Shown here: positions 22,609 through 34,291 of the stretch, piece by piece
How the letters are laid out: each line of letters starts with the position of its first letter
How positions within the stretch are numbered: position 1 is the first letter of the stretch
Origin: Athripsodes cinereus
Lineage: Eukaryota; Arthropoda; Insecta; Trichoptera; Leptoceridae
NCBI GenBank assembly: GCA_947579605.1
Contig: OX388309.1
Location: 15,508,713-15,572,712, forward strand
Length of the DNA stretch: 64,000 nt
Direction of reading: 5' to 3'
Translations under genes and position numbers: made by a program
The notes under the pieces: model-generated
Seen by the model: only the letters and a program-made list of their open reading frames with translations
Told to the model about the DNA's origin: nothing
Databases searched by the model: none

Positions 22609-23250
22609 CTATTGTTTTTTTAAAATTTGGATTCGGCGCCAAGCCAATGTAAGTGATATAAGGACAGGCCTCTTTTTCTCATTTAATTTCTTTCCTATTC
22701 TATGGCACTTGCTGATCTCCCACTTGTCCCACGGATCCAGTTCTGCATTGTTACTGAGAATGTTGAGTGTAGTTATGATTGATTCCATGAGTTCATTATT
22801 ATTTTTCTCCTGCTCAGGGAGCCCATGGATAATTATGTTACTTTTTCTTGTTTCTCTTTCAAGAATGTTCACTTTAACTGTCACACCGTCCATTTCTTTC
22901 TTTAGGTTTTGATTTTCTATAGCAAGAAGATTTAGTTTCTCATCCATCATCTGTGCAAAATTCTCTGTTAGGTTCTTTGTTATCATTTCGACTTTTTTTT
23001 TTTTTTTAAAAAGATATATCTGGGTTTTGTTATAAACCCAAATACAACCTTATACACCTTTCACAGTAAGCTAAAAGCTTGTGTCGTGAAAGGGGAGTTT
23101 GCCGGCACCTGGGATCGAACCACGGACCCCTTGTCCATGAGGCCGAGACTCTACCTCCAGGCTACCGACGAACTCGACCGACGGACTTGTTTCTCCGATT
23201 GTTGTGTTCCATTTTTTCTTTATTAGTATTTGGTCAATGTTAATAGCCAT
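22609..23250 (-). pseudogene. RTE LINE ORF1, disrupted by a SINE
   Basis: ATG at 23248-23250 opens MAINIDQILIKKKWNTTIG, then the SINE at 22993-23173 interrupts. The frame resumes as a coiled-coil stretch followed by an RRM-like RKSNIIIHGLPEQE and CHRIGKKLNEKKRPVLI, typical of LINE ORF1 nucleic-acid chaperones. It stops at 22609, and related sequence continues out of frame to about 22270. Confidence 0.75.
22993..23173 (-). mobile_element. tRNA-derived SINE-1, copy A
   Basis: On the minus strand the head reads GGTAGCCTGGAGGTAGAGTC (A-box region) and GGTTCGATCCC (B box), followed by a body ending TTTGGGTTTATAACAAAACC and an A tail. Flanking TCGAC at 22988-22992 and 23174-23178 is the target duplication. 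A second copy is at 45499-45683. Confidence 0.85.
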
Positions 23251-23299
23251 TTTTGTAGGTTAGGTGTATTAAGTGTTTATACGGAATTCTTTTCATCTT

Positions 23300-24171
23300 C
23301 TTAGCATGCATTTATCACTCACTAATACATTACCATTATTATCTTTTATCCCTTTCACTGAATTTATTTCCACACCCGTCTTCTTTCGCTTCACCTCCTT
23401 CTAAAAAAAATCAATTTTCTTTCACACACACATTTCCACTATCTCTCGTACTTCTTTCTTGCAGGCTCTGTAAGTTTCTTTCTTTCGTTCCTTATCATCT
23501 TCACTTCCCCGTCTCACACTAATCAAATCTCTCCATGCATTCTTCTTCTTTTCCACATCATCATCATCCCACCATGCATCACCTTTCTTGCAGCCAACGG
23601 TGATTTCACCTCATACTTCTTTTGCACTCTCTACTAGCACACCTTTCATTACATCCCATTGCTCATTCAGTGTACATTCCTTCCTTTTGTGCGCACTAAA
23701 TCTTTCATTCATACTCTTCCTGTATACTCGCATCTTTCAATTTTTCGACTCTCGGTCTCTTAAGAGGCACGATTTATTGTGTTCTCAAATACCAGCCAGA
23801 GAACAGATTTATCCTAGTAACAACAAGGAAATGATCTGTTTCCAACTCAGCGCCTCGGTAAACTCTGGTGCCCGTGGTCGCCTTTCTAAGACGAGAGTCC
23901 ACACACACACAAGTTCTATCATCGATCTTTCATCCCCTCTCTCCCAAGTATACTGATGGATTTCTTTATGAGCAAAAATTGTATTTGCCACAAAGAGATC
24001 CATCTCCAAACATACTTCTATTATACATTTTCCATTGTCATTCACTCTTCTATGACCATTATTTCCCAATACACTCTCTAGGTCATTCCTTCTGACACCA
24101 ACCCATACATTGAGATAACCTGCCAAAATCAATCTTTCATTCTCTTTCCTATTGTCTGCACTCTTTTGCAC
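23300..24171 (-). pseudogene. Older LINE, 5' half (endonuclease region)
   Basis: The minus-strand frame 23809-24171 reads RLILAGYLNVWVGVRRNDLE, GNNGHRRVNDNGKCIIEVCLE, TIFAHKEIHQYTWERGDERS and IELVCV, an endonuclease domain. The stretch 23300-23800 is the connecting region with broken frames. It continues to 19316 on the far side of the RTE insertion. Confidence 0.7.
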
Positions 24172-24797
24172 ACTGTCCCAGAACTTTCTTTTTCCGTATC
24201 TATGGAATTGTTTCCGGAACTGTACCCAAATATAAGTAGGATCCTAGTCAACCCTACCTTGAAACGAATAAAAATCTTTATTGGACAAAAATCAACACAA
24301 AAAAATAAACATGGCAGAATAGGCAAATAAATTTTATACATAAAATTTCTAAAATAACCCAAAAAAAAGAAATTCTCAGTTGTATTGATATATAAAAATA
24401 AACATATTAAAATCTTCTAAACAACGACTGGCATGAAATTGATGATTGAATACTCAACTGTTTGATAAAAATTTGGTATTCAGTAAATTAAAAATTGTAA
24501 GATTTGAAATAAAAAATCATAACAATAAAAGGATGGAAAAGTAAAGCTCGCCATCGTAACACAGTTATTGGCACAATTAAGTTATTGATCACACTATCAG
24601 AGCATATATTGTTTAGGCGCCAAATACTGGAACAAATTGCCTCTAGGTCTGTGAGAGGAGGTGAATGGAAATAGTGCATCAGAAGGATATGAAGACAAAT
24701 CATTTGGGTGGGAGTTCAAACAACAGACACAAGATAATTATAGCACCCTTGAGGTCATGTTACAGATAAACAGCGCTTTTCAACTTTTATATCTATA
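24172..24797. other. Unclassified AT-rich spacer
   Basis: No gene or repeat recognised. Confidence 0.3.
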
Positions 24798-25445
24798 TGA
24801 GGTGTGTTCAGAAAATAACGTGATATTTATTTATTCCTATACATTAGGTAATGTTGCAGCCGTCAAAACAGACCCGATTAGATATTATGTACTGTGCCGG
24901 TGCTTCTTCTAATCCTTGAAACACTTCTTAAACTCGAATTTGGGATAACCTGTAGCTCATACGCTTTTAATGCCATCCATGCTTGTAAAACGACGGCCCT
25001 TTAAGGTTCTCTTTATTTTTGGAAATTAGGAAAGGTCCACGGAGCCACATCTGGTGAATATAATGCACCAAAATACACAAACAAGCAATGAAGTGTTGGC
25101 AGGTGCATTATCATGGTGCAAAAGCCATGAATTGTTTTGCCACAAATTAGGGTGTTTTTTCGAATTGTTTCACCCAAATGGTGTTGAACTTTTACGTAGA
25201 ACTCCTTATCGACTCAAATTGTGATTCGGCTATAGTTTATAACTACTTCTTTCGAGATGGGATGTTCGTCATCGCAACGTCTTCACGGCCATCTTGGAAA
25301 TGCTTATACAACTGTCCGAATCTTGTTTTAGTCATAGCACACTTATCATAGACTTATGATAAAAACTTCACATACCTTGTTACACTTTATTCAATTTTTA
25401 TGCAAAATTTGATCCGTTTTTTCAACCAACAAAAATCACAGAGTT
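24798..25445 (-). pseudogene. Mariner-like transposase relic
   Basis: Minus-strand fragments read RFGQLYKHFQDGREDVAMT, then HHDNAPANTSLLVC (second catalytic Asp region) and KRTLKGRRFTSMDGIKS, with many stops and internal deletions. The left end GAGGTGTGTTCAGAAAATAA looks like a mariner terminal repeat. Related to the fragment at 38040. Confidence 0.65.
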
Positions 25446-25710
25446 CTTAAAAACACATCTAACTTTAGAGGCTGTCACAGATAAAGTAAATAATGAAAAC
25501 AATTTAATTTTTTTATCATACTTCAGGGACATGGATATCAAAATAAAAAATAAAAAAAAATCACAATAAGACTGTCTTAACTCCTGAAATTTAAAATTGC
25601 AGATATATAACTATTGCAGATAATAATATTATACAACACTGCGTTCACACTGTGCTACGATAGATATATATAACTGTACATATAATAAATACATTGTATT
25701 TCTGTGAATG

Positions 25711-28439
25711 CTATGATACAACACACTTTGATATATCAGATTCTCCACCCACACGTTGGCTGTTGGAACGACGAGTTCTGGACGGAGATTCCTCCATAGA
25801 CAAAGAAAGAGCTCTAGCTAATGCTTCGTCTTCACTCTAAAACAAAAAATATAAATATTTATAGAATGTCCATGTATACCTTCGAGCCATACCACAAGGT
25901 AGAACAAAATGCCATATAGAATTATTCTTATATACTTCTTTCGAATCTTCTACATTCATATAATTTCTCCTACACGAATGTCAATTTCTCTTACTTAACT
26001 TGCTGTCCTTGAGAAAATGATCACCGTGATCGACCCATTTGATTCTCGGACACCAACGCTTCTTCACACTCCCTCTTTCAGATAAGTATATCCTCTTTGT
26101 CATCCTTTCCTCATTCATTGGTTCCACATATCCTGTACATCGCAACTTTTTTACACTCATTCTCTCGACAACAACCCTCCTGTATCCGCTCATTTTCCTA
26201 TTATCCTCATTCCACACTATATCACGCAACATTTTACCAACAATGCTCCTCAAGGATCACATCTCTACTGCATATATTCTACTTTCTTCCTTCTTCAACT
26301 ACGCCCATGTTTCGCTTCCGTAAATGTTGGTACCAGAATGGTATTATTATGCACTAGCATTTTTGCCATGCTCGACTCATTGCCTTTGATCAATGATTAA
26401 TTTACCAGAGTCATCGATCCACCAAACTTAATGAGAATACAGTTTTTACAGAGTATATACCAAATCATTGTATTAGTATAGAAAATTATGGAAACATATC
26501 TTCAATGGGTCATATAGAGAAATACAAGGCAAGTCTCATCATTACTCATCATCTGCTACAATCATATGATTCCTTTCTTTATCCTACATATTTTTTATAA
26601 CAAATATAGTATTCTAATAGAAGATACAAACCATTTGTCCTTGAACTTCGGCAAATAGATTGGGAGAGGCCATGGATAAGTGTTGTGGGTTTGAATTGCT
26701 TGTAGGAATGTGTGGTTTTGATTGAACTCTGGCTTCAGCTGCTTGCCTGCATTAAGAAATGATAGGTTAATATAAAAAAATATTAATTGAAAATAAAAAT
26801 AATAAACTTTATTGCACAAAATATTTGTAAAAAATAATAAGATTACAACATGGTATAAACAAATAAATTTGTACAATGGGCGAGTTTATCGCAGGGACGT
26901 GATATCTTCCAACTAACCCAATTGGAAGTTATTGATAATTTTTGCAAAAGAGTAAGTTATTGATAATGGCATTCTAAGCCTATTACAAAGCTGAATGAAC
27001 TTTTGAGAAACTCTAATATACATACAATAACTAGTAGCTGTTATGTGAAAGAGAAATATACAGTAAACATCACGAAAATATATATAGCAGCGCAAACTTA
27101 CGCAGCCATTCTACGTTTGGCTCCCAACTTTCCTTCACATTTATGGTCTGCACCATGACGGTGCTTAAAGCAAAAGTTTGATGAACATTCAGGACAAACT
27201 AATGGAACCATCTCTTTTACTTTGCATCCTTTCAGTGAACATCTATTTGTAAAAATCTGAAACAAAAAAAATATAAGAAATATACCCTTGTCCTTCAATT
27301 AAAAGCAACATAGTAGAAAAACATTTGTTTCATTATTAAATTCTACTACCAAAACACCAAGAATAAGTAAAATCTCCAAAACTACATGTTTATAAATACA
27401 AAAGGCAAGATTAAAACGGAGACAAATGCATAATTATATAAGAGTAATGGTAATGGAGCTTGGTACTTGAGAATACAGATGGGATCAAAATAATTTAATG
27501 CTAATACGACCAATTACACAGTAAATAAAAATAATTAACTTAAAAGCTATTCATTCAAGTCTGCCTTCTTCTGTAGCCATGAAATCTCATCGTCCGACCT
27601 TAAACTAAGTACTTACAACTCGTCAACATAATATGTTATGAATATTTGAGACATGTGTTCAACACATGGTCTGTTGTTTGGTCAGCACCACACACACACA
27701 TAACAGAGAGCTGCGAGTCCTCATTGATGTAGGTGTGACGTTGTGCATCTGACACCACTCCTTTGTCTGTTCAAAGTGCACCAGAGTTTTCTAGGCAACG
27801 TGGAATCTGGAAGCTGATTAGTTGGGTCTGCAACCAGGTTATGGTTTTTCACCATTGTCGTTGCCTTCTGTCTGTGATAAAATGAAAGAAAAGTTACCTT
27901 GCTTCTTCTCTGCTTTGCAATATCAGTTTGGCAGTCATTGTCAATGTGTGCAGAGACAGCTACATCAGGAGGTTCCCCTCTACTTCCGGGCACAGGGGCA
28001 CCACAAAGAGGGCATACCGGAACTTGAACATTGCGTCGTCCACCTTCCTCACATCCATGTTGCTCATATTTACAATGATCTTGACTTAAAACAAAAATAG
28101 ACTCATTCACTTTGATTAACACATGTATACCTTTTGAAAATATAAGACACATAAATATATATGTCAGATTTCACTAATTACATTAAAATTTAATGAGAAT
28201 TCTACAATAAATTACGGGATTTGCAAACTCACTGCAACAATATCTTTACTTACCAAAAAATATTTTTACACGCATCACACTTCATAGGCAGAAAATCTAA
28301 AAACAAACGTTGCAAAATTTAGAATAAATAAAATGAATCGCATACAGTCGGAAACATCGCAAGGCTCAACTAAATTGCACTGACCTAGTTTATTACAACT
28401 CTTTTCGGAGCAGTTTTCACCTAAATGTGGAAATTCCAT
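25711..28439 (-). CDS. ZFAND2: AN1-type zinc finger protein with UIM (ZFAND2 family), six exons
   Basis: Exons, high to low: 28439-28385, 28296-28254, 28084-27898, 27256-27102, 26746-26632, 25836-25711; all GT..AG, phases agree, 226 aa. The protein opens MEFPHLGENCSEKSCNKL, the hallmark of ZFAND2A/B. AN1 finger 1 spans roughly residues 10-50 (LPMKCDACKNIFC, DHCKYEQHGC), followed by VPVCPLCGAPVP; AN1 finger 2 spans about 97-135 (CSLKGCKVKEMVP, CPECSSNFCFKHRH). The last exon holds a ubiquitin-interacting motif, SEDEALARALSLSMEES. Family members associate with the proteasome and p97 and help in protein-quality control, some being arsenite-inducible; which applies here is inference. There is no C-terminal CaaX box as in vertebrate ZFAND2B. 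Introns hold LINE fragments and a SINE-like repeat. Confidence 0.93.
25880..26390 (-). pseudogene. LINE 3' fragment in ZFAND2 intron 5
   Basis: Minus-strand frame reads MRSIVGKMLRDIVWNEDNRK, MSVKKLRCTGYVEPM and RMTKRIYLSERGSVKK, matching the distal tail of the older LINE at 17989-18351. It is antisense to nothing and sense with the host gene. Truncated at both ends. Confidence 0.75.
26795..26925 (-). repeat. Short interspersed repeat (GATAAAC family), copy 2
   Basis: Same family as 16911-17045; minus-strand start GGGTTAGTTGGAAGATATCA, tail AATAAAGTTTATTATTTTT. Lies in ZFAND2 intron 4. Confidence 0.6.
27545..27870 (-). pseudogene. LINE C-terminal fragment in ZFAND2 intron 3
   Basis: Minus strand reads DPTNQLPDSTLPRKLWCTLN, RQRSGVRCTTSHLHQ and, downstream, DQTTDHVLNTC, the zinc-knuckle tail of R1/Jockey-type LINEs. 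The frame runs on from exon 3 into the intron, so it can be mistaken for coding sequence. Confidence 0.65.
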
Positions 28440-28677
28440 ATTCAAACCGTGTACAATGCCAGTTCACTATAATTACTGAGAATCAAATAATTTATACTCA
28501 GCTATCAAGTCACTATTTTATAACATTTTATAGACATCCAGAATAATCCAGAATTTAACAAATATCTTATCAATATTAAAATCGCTGTCACTGTCACTAT
28601 GACAAACAATGACAATTGATTTCACAGCAGTGTTGCCAGAATTACGCAATTTGTCAAAAAAATACCGTACAACATTA
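28440..28677 (-). promoter_or_regulatory. Putative promoter region of ZFAND2
   Basis: The 238 bases between the ATG and the first upstream transposon. No TATA box is obvious. The promoter space is unusually tight because a MITE begins at 28678. Confidence 0.3.
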
Positions 28678-30091
28678 AAGGTCGTTCACATTTGTTCACT
28701 TTCAGTGATCACTCCGGATGATCCTCCAAGATGAACAGGTGTGAACAGGCGTCTCATCAATAGTGATCACTAGTAGAGTTGGTCGTTATACCGAGGAACG
28801 CGTGATATATTAAATTATTTTTACGGAGCTTGGTAGCAGAATATCGATATATCACATCACACTATTATCGAGTGATTTCTAACGACGACCCGCTACTTCG
28901 TTCCGAACGACGTGAATTATCACAGATATCGAATTTTCTATGGAAAATCATTTAGGTATTAATAATAGTGTTACTTATCACACCGCCATACATTTTACTA
29001 TGGACGACCATTTAGGTATTCCCGATGACGTTACAAATCACGCGGCGATACATTTTAGTATGGAAAATAATATTTAGGTATTATTTGAAAAGGAACGCGT
29101 TCTTTTTTTCGCCTCAAAACGGTACTACTACGGACATCTGTTGATTGACACAAAAGTATTATGAGTTCGAGATACGGGTAGATAATTATTCATAACCCTT
29201 TTATCACCTGAGTGGTCAAAGGACTATCTCCACATGATTTTACATGTTTATTTTTCATAAAATTAAATTAAAAACTTTTAATCTAATTAAGATAGTAAAA
29301 AATCTTTTACTATATTAATTTTATGATTACAATGATTAAGTGTACAGGTATAAGATGTATTGTATGTTTCTAGGAAGTGATTTATTGTTTTGGTTGGTGT
29401 TATAGGGTGACTATGAGTTATGGAAGTGTAGGGTGTCCATGTGTTGTAGTGTTTGTGTTATTCTGGTATTTACTCCATGTGTTGTAGTAAATACCAGAAT
29501 AACACAAACACTACAACACATGGACACCCTACAGTTCCATAACTCATAGTCACCCTATAACACCAACCAAAACAATAAATCACTTCCTAGAAACATACAA
29601 TACATCTTATACCTGTACACTTAATCATTGTAATACCAACTAACAAATCAGTATGAATATGGGCTTACAACCCGAAACATATGTAACTGGTAAATAAAGA
29701 AATTTAAAATTCTAAAGTATTTTTTACTTATAAATTTTTAATTTAAAAATGGAGTTTTACTCATTAGGTGAAAACAAATCAGTGAAGTTTTATCTTATTA
29801 TTTGTTTGATTCTCTATGAATTTGTATTGAATGTCAGAATCAGAATGTACAAAATAATTATGCAGTCGAGAGCTATATTAATTTATTTTAAGTGTTATTT
29901 TTCATTTTTGAATTTGTTTAATTATTTTTATACGAAAATACGTCAAACTACATACAACATGAGTGAGAGTGTTGACATGGCAGTGAAAGCATAGGATTAA
30001 CAAATGTGAACAGACGCGTTCACTTTCGATGTAGAGGTTTGACCCTGACACTCTGGATGATCATCCAAAGTGAAGCAATGTGAATGCTACT
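28678..30091. mobile_element. TTCAC-type MITE, copy 2, split by an insertion
   Basis: Ends GGTCGTTCACATTTGTTCAC (28680) and AAGTGAAGCAATGTGAATGC (30069-30088) are the two termini of the family at 16187-16664, in inverse orientation. About 1 kb of other DNA (about 28775-29770) separates the halves and includes a 148-bp-arm hairpin and a short ATTTAGGTATT-containing tandem repeat at 28935-29090. Confidence 0.6.
29326..29634. repeat. Long near-perfect hairpin (148-bp arms, 13-base loop)
   Basis: Arm 29326-29473 pairs with 29487-29634 with a single difference seen (CACTT against CAGTT). The loop repeats part of the arm (CATGTGTTGTAG). No coding capacity. Confidence 0.9.
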
Positions 30092-30177
30092 TAAGAGTGT
30101 TGAAATGGCAGTGAAAGCATAGGATGAACAAGTGTGAACAGACGTGTTCACTTTCGATGAACAGGTTTGACCCTGAA

Positions 30178-30692
30178 GTAGCATTCACATTGCTTCACTT
30201 TGGATGATTATCCAGAGTGTCAGTGTCAAACCTATTCATCGAAAGTGAACACGTCTGTTCACATTTGTTCATCCTATGCTTTCACTGCCGTGTCAACACT
30301 CACGGTCATGTTGTATGTAGTTTGACGTATTTACGTAAAAAAATAATTAAATAAATAAAAAAATTAAAAATATCATTTATACAAAATTACAAATTACAAC
30401 AAGTAAATATTATTCTCGACAGCATGATAATTTTGTATATGATTCTGATTTCAATACAAATTCATAGATAAAACTTGTTTATGGTCGTTTCAGTGAAAGG
30501 TCCTTTCATCGAAATTATGACGAGTGGTAATCTCTTTCCTCCGTCATCGCTATTGATCACATTGATGAAACGCCTGTTCACATCTGTTCATCTTGGAGGA
30601 TCATCCGGAGTGATCACTGAAAGTGAACAAATGTGATCGACCCTTTACACTCTGGATGATCATCCAAAGTGAAGCAATGGGAATGCTACTTG
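30178..30692. mobile_element. TTCAC-type MITE, copy 3
   Basis: Begins GTAGCATTCACATTGCTTCAC, ends GTGAACAAATGTGATCG near 30640, then runs into another reversed end to about 30692. The 30092-30177 gap before it is a further partial copy. Same family as 16187-16664. Confidence 0.65.
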
Positions 30693-30699
30693 TATTAGA

Positions 30700-31645
30700 A
30701 GGCTTTGGTAGAGTGGATTGCAGACTTTTATGAGCATTATTCTTTAGTATCGGGTACTTTTCCCAAGTACCGGATACTTCATCTACCAATCAGTGACTTA
30801 ATACTAAAACTACTAAACATTGTTGCCAATGCCTCGAAAACTACCAAAAAATAGGAAACTACCAAATCTGGTCACGCTGGTGTGATGACATGTCAGGAAA
30901 CAAGATGGCAATAACACGAAAAATCCAAAGAGCTTCATACGAGTCTTGGAAGTTTCAGGAGAGATATATCCAGAAGAGGTATGTCATTGATTGAATCCAT
31001 TCCACCCTGATGATTTCACTTGCATGATTAATTTTACATACGCGCTTTCTGCAGGGTTACTCTTGACAAAATCTAAACACGATTTTAATCTCAAACATAC
31101 GACGCACAGTGTGACTATTGACCAAAAATCGCGCGGTGTTTTTAACCATAGTCCTTTCGTGCATCGTATGATCAAGACTAGATTAAGATCGTATTTGGAT
31201 TGTGTCAAGAGCAGTGTGACCAGTAGTTTCCTATTTTTTTGGTAGTTTTTGAGGCATTGGCAACAATGTTTAGTAGTTTTTAGTATTTAGTCAGTAGTTT
31301 TCTTAAAGATTTTTTTCTCACAGTGCCTTTTACTTCAATGTAACGGGTATTTGTACCGACTATGATTTATACGTCAATACCGGACTGGATACTTTCATCG
31401 AATGTTACGTGCTTAAATTTCTACTCCCCCCCCTGTCGTCAAATTTTCAAAATGGTATTTCTACAAAAGTAACGAATATTTGTACCGACTATTGTTTATC
31501 GGATACTTTCAGATTCAGATCCGCTCAACACAGATACAAATGGTCATACAGATTTCGTACTTATATTGACCCGTTGAGCCATAAAATTTTAAGTGATCTG
31601 TAGGTCCACGGGTCAATACGGAAAGACCCGAATCTTTGACTCGGG
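30700..31645. repeat. Head-to-head termini of GTGACCAG elements and unclassified DNA
   Basis: A terminus ends at about 30880 (complement of CAGCGTGACCAGATTTGG) and an opposite one starts at 31208 (GCAGTGTGACCAG). Both carry the block GGCATTGGCAACAATGTTTA. The 31560-31645 part contains GACCCG motifs like those in the hAT-like elements at 49820. Confidence 0.5.
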
Positions 31646-31913
31646 AGTGTGACCAGATTTGGTAGTTTTTAAGGCATTGGCAAGAATGTTTAGTAGTTTT
31701 TGTAATTAGTCGGGAATTGGTAGATAAATTATCGGGTACTTAGGAAAAGTACCCGATACTTACTGATTCGAAAATAATTGTCGGTACAAATACCGAGTAC
31801 ATTGTAGAAAAAGGTACTGCGAGAAAATATTGTTGAAGAAAAGCGAGGAGTTTTTGAAATACTTCAAATTTCTCCCCATTTAGTAGTTTTTGAAAATAAA
31901 ATCTGGTCACACT
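31646..31913. mobile_element. GTGACCAG MITE with 15-bp perfect TIR
   Basis: Starts AGTGTGACCAGATTT and ends with its complement AAATCTGGTCACACT. It is 268 bp long with no reading frame. Superfamily not determined. Confidence 0.7.
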
Positions 31914-31924
31914 GCTACTTTATT

Positions 31925-32105
31925 TTTCTTATTTTATTCTTCACTGTACATTGGTTACAATGACATAAAAATACAATAATTACATAAATATATAGGTAAA
32001 TAAAACAGTATCATAAAAATATCAGTTATACAATTCAATGTCCAGAGGGCGAGTTTATCGCTAAAATGCGATGTCTTCCAACTATCTTTCTTCTAACTAA
32101 CTATA
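31925..32105 (-). repeat. Short interspersed repeat (GATAAAC family), copy 3
   Basis: The minus strand carries GTTGGAAGACATCGCATTTT and GCGATAAACTCGCCC, shared with copies at 16911 and 26795. Confidence 0.5.
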
Positions 32106-32349
32106 TTATACTTAAGTAGTTATTATGTAACTCAGATCAAATAACTTTTATTATTCTACACGAATATCAATGGCTGAGACGCACGTCAACTAGACCTACT
32201 ACTAAATTCAATACGGAACTACTAAAAAAAAACAAGATAAGCGTTAATAGAAAAGAAAATCTAAATGAAGAACTTGCAATAGTAAACAAAGAACCGGATA
32301 ATGCGTGGAAGGAATTCCAAGGTGTCGTTAAAAGTTTGGCAACTGAGAT

Positions 32350-32785
32350 TAGGGTTGCCATTTTTTTTTTGCAGTTAAAGTACATTCTAAATGGTTATTA
32401 TAGATAAAAAAAAGAGTACCTATCAAAATAAAGTACAATTTATTTTTCTTCACTTATTATGTTTAAAATAATTTTTATTGCTTTTTGCAGTTTGTATCAA
32501 ATTAATATCTCTTATAAACGATTGCACAGCATCTTTACCGTCTACATTTAAATTGAAGTAAATATGTAATTCACTTTTTATCAAATTCAGAGATGCTTTG
32601 CACCAATCAATAAATTTTGTTTAACGAAAAAATACTTAGGACTAAACTTTTCAAAATCCCAAAGAAATCAAATTGTGCGAAATAAAGTATTTTCGTGTAC
32701 TATATTGTTGTCATAAATTATAAAGTACAATCACCTGAAATAAAGTAGAATAGTACTTTATTATAAAGTACAGGTGGCAACCCTA
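32350..32785. mobile_element. hAT-type MITE with 8-bp target duplication
   Basis: Terminal repeats TAGGGTTGCCA and TGGCAACCCTA; flanking ACTGAGAT at 32342-32349 and 32786-32793. Eight-base duplications and TAGGG ends are hAT hallmarks. 436 bp, no coding capacity. Confidence 0.9.
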
Positions 32786-33041
32786 ACTGAGATAGCATTT
32801 TTGCTCTTCTCTGGTTTCCCCATTTCTCAAGAAGGAGAAGGTAGATATTTATTATTTTCTCTTTAAATTCTTCTCTATTATGTTGGATGATTTATTCGGC
32901 ACCGTTTAACAGAGCATCCATCTCAATTGAATCCATCCACATGCAGCAGATCACTTCCCAATAGTATTTTATCAATGAGTTATAATAACTTTCTCATCAA
33001 CACTGGCTTCTCCCAATATTCTTTTGTTCAAATTCTATAAA

Positions 33042-33241
33042 NNNNNNNNNNNNNNNNNNNNNNNNNNNNNNNNNNNNNNNNNNNNNNNNNNNNNNNNNNN
33101 NNNNNNNNNNNNNNNNNNNNNNNNNNNNNNNNNNNNNNNNNNNNNNNNNNNNNNNNNNNNNNNNNNNNNNNNNNNNNNNNNNNNNNNNNNNNNNNNNNNN
33201 NNNNNNNNNNNNNNNNNNNNNNNNNNNNNNNNNNNNNNNNN
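33042..33241. other. Assembly gap (200 N)
   Basis: Exactly 200 undetermined bases, probably a scaffold placeholder of arbitrary length. Confidence 0.99.
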
Positions 33242-33540
33242 AAGCAATAGAAATTAATAAAAATAATAACTCGACTAAAACAGCTATTAATAATAATAAT
33301 CTTCCGAATTCATCTCCTTACTACAACTATTCCCCATCTCATATTCCAAGAACTCCACGCCTGAAACCAACACGACCCCGCCTACCCCTACACCCTCACT
33401 GTAAACCGTAACGAACTTTTGTATTTGTTTTGTTTTAATTCAGTATAGATCAGCACCTGATGATGCGAACTCGGAGTCCGCGAAACCGGTCGTGCGTTAG
33501 TCTTACTCAACAGTAACACGAAACAAAAATAATAAATATT
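33242..33540 (+). pseudogene. 3' end of an unidentified element after the gap
   Basis: Coding-like tail ending in IPRTPRLKPTRPRLPLHPHC before a stop near 33410, then a hairpin followed by GAAA (33448-33482: CCTGATGATGCG, GGAGTCCGCGAAACC) and an AATAAATATTTATT tail. This order (ORF end, GAAA hairpin, AT tail) suggests the 3' end of a retroelement whose body is lost in the gap. Confidence 0.35.
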
Positions 33541-34272
33541 TATTTTATTTTATTTGATAATTTAAAATGAAGTGTTACAAAGTAAATGCCGATACAATTA
33601 ATGAAGGTGTTTAATATATTTGTCGATTTGTATCTAATATATTATAACCTGAATCTAATATATTTACAATATATACTTAGTTTATATTGTTTCTATATGA
33701 AAAGACTATTTAACAAATTAACAGCAAATTTAGTTTGGGCATTACGTTATATTGAAAATACAAAAACAATTATCATAAAAAATATATTACATTAGGGGGT
33801 ATATTACATTAGGGGGTACATATATTGGTAGAGAGCTATTCCAAATCTAAATATGACAGTTTGTTATGACTCCCCTTCTTATAATAACTGTTTTTTTTTA
33901 CTATATTGATAAACCTAATAAAATACACAAATGTCTGCATAAACCTAAAAACAAATAATTGTCATATGCAAAGATACAGAAGTCATAACATATGCTCTTA
34001 TGATACAGGTCTGGAATCAATATAATAGTATATTAATAAAAGGACTGACTGGTATCTTGTGTGAATCACAAAAACATGTTAAAAGCCCAACGAACATACA
34101 TAAATAAATAATTACATATGTACAGAATACTTTTACATGACAGTGGGAGTATTAGGTACCTCCTGAATGACCTTATGCAATAAATTCATTATAATCTAGT
34201 ACAAAATACATTTACTGATAGTTATTCAAAGATAACCATTTGTAGAAATTCAACTAAATAGTATTTGATACA
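33541..34272. other. AT-rich spacer downstream of GCN5
   Basis: No gene or repeat is recognised. It contains two neighbouring copies of ATATTACATTAGGGGGTA near 33783-33820. Confidence 0.3.
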
Positions 34273-34278
34273 TTTATT
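34273..34278 (-). terminator. Poly(A) signal AATAAA for GCN5
   Basis: Minus-strand AATAAA, 14 bases after the stop of the downstream in-frame extension, supporting the idea that the extension is transcribed as part of the GCN5 last exon or 3' UTR. Confidence 0.6.
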
Positions 34279-34291
34279 TAACCACAAACAT

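Larger units (their letters stand above)
19329..23287 (-). mobile_element. Full-length RTE-type LINE with 12-bp target duplication
   Basis: The element is flanked by TCTTTTCATCTT at 19317-19328 and 23288-23299. It ends in a TTTATTTATTTATTTA-type (complement AATAAA) simple tail, typical of RTE. The 5' UTR is only about 37 bp. It carries ORF1 (interrupted by a SINE) and a 924-codon ORF2. It lies inside an older LINE. Confidence 0.9.

Noticed and set aside
22218..22912. Two 113-114-codon plus-strand frames rich in Phe and Ser that look like membrane proteins
   Set aside because: Antisense shadows of the RTE LINE ORF1 region.
27721..28152. 143-codon frame running from ZFAND2 exon 3 into a LINE-like sequence, as a fused protein
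   Set aside because: A GTAACT donor at 27897 and the matching acceptor at 27256 restore the normal ZFAND2 protein; the extension is an intronic LINE tail.
16911..32105. The GATAAAC-family repeats as a CRISPR or regulatory array
   Set aside because: Three dispersed copies with AT-rich tails, no regular spacing; interspersed repeat.
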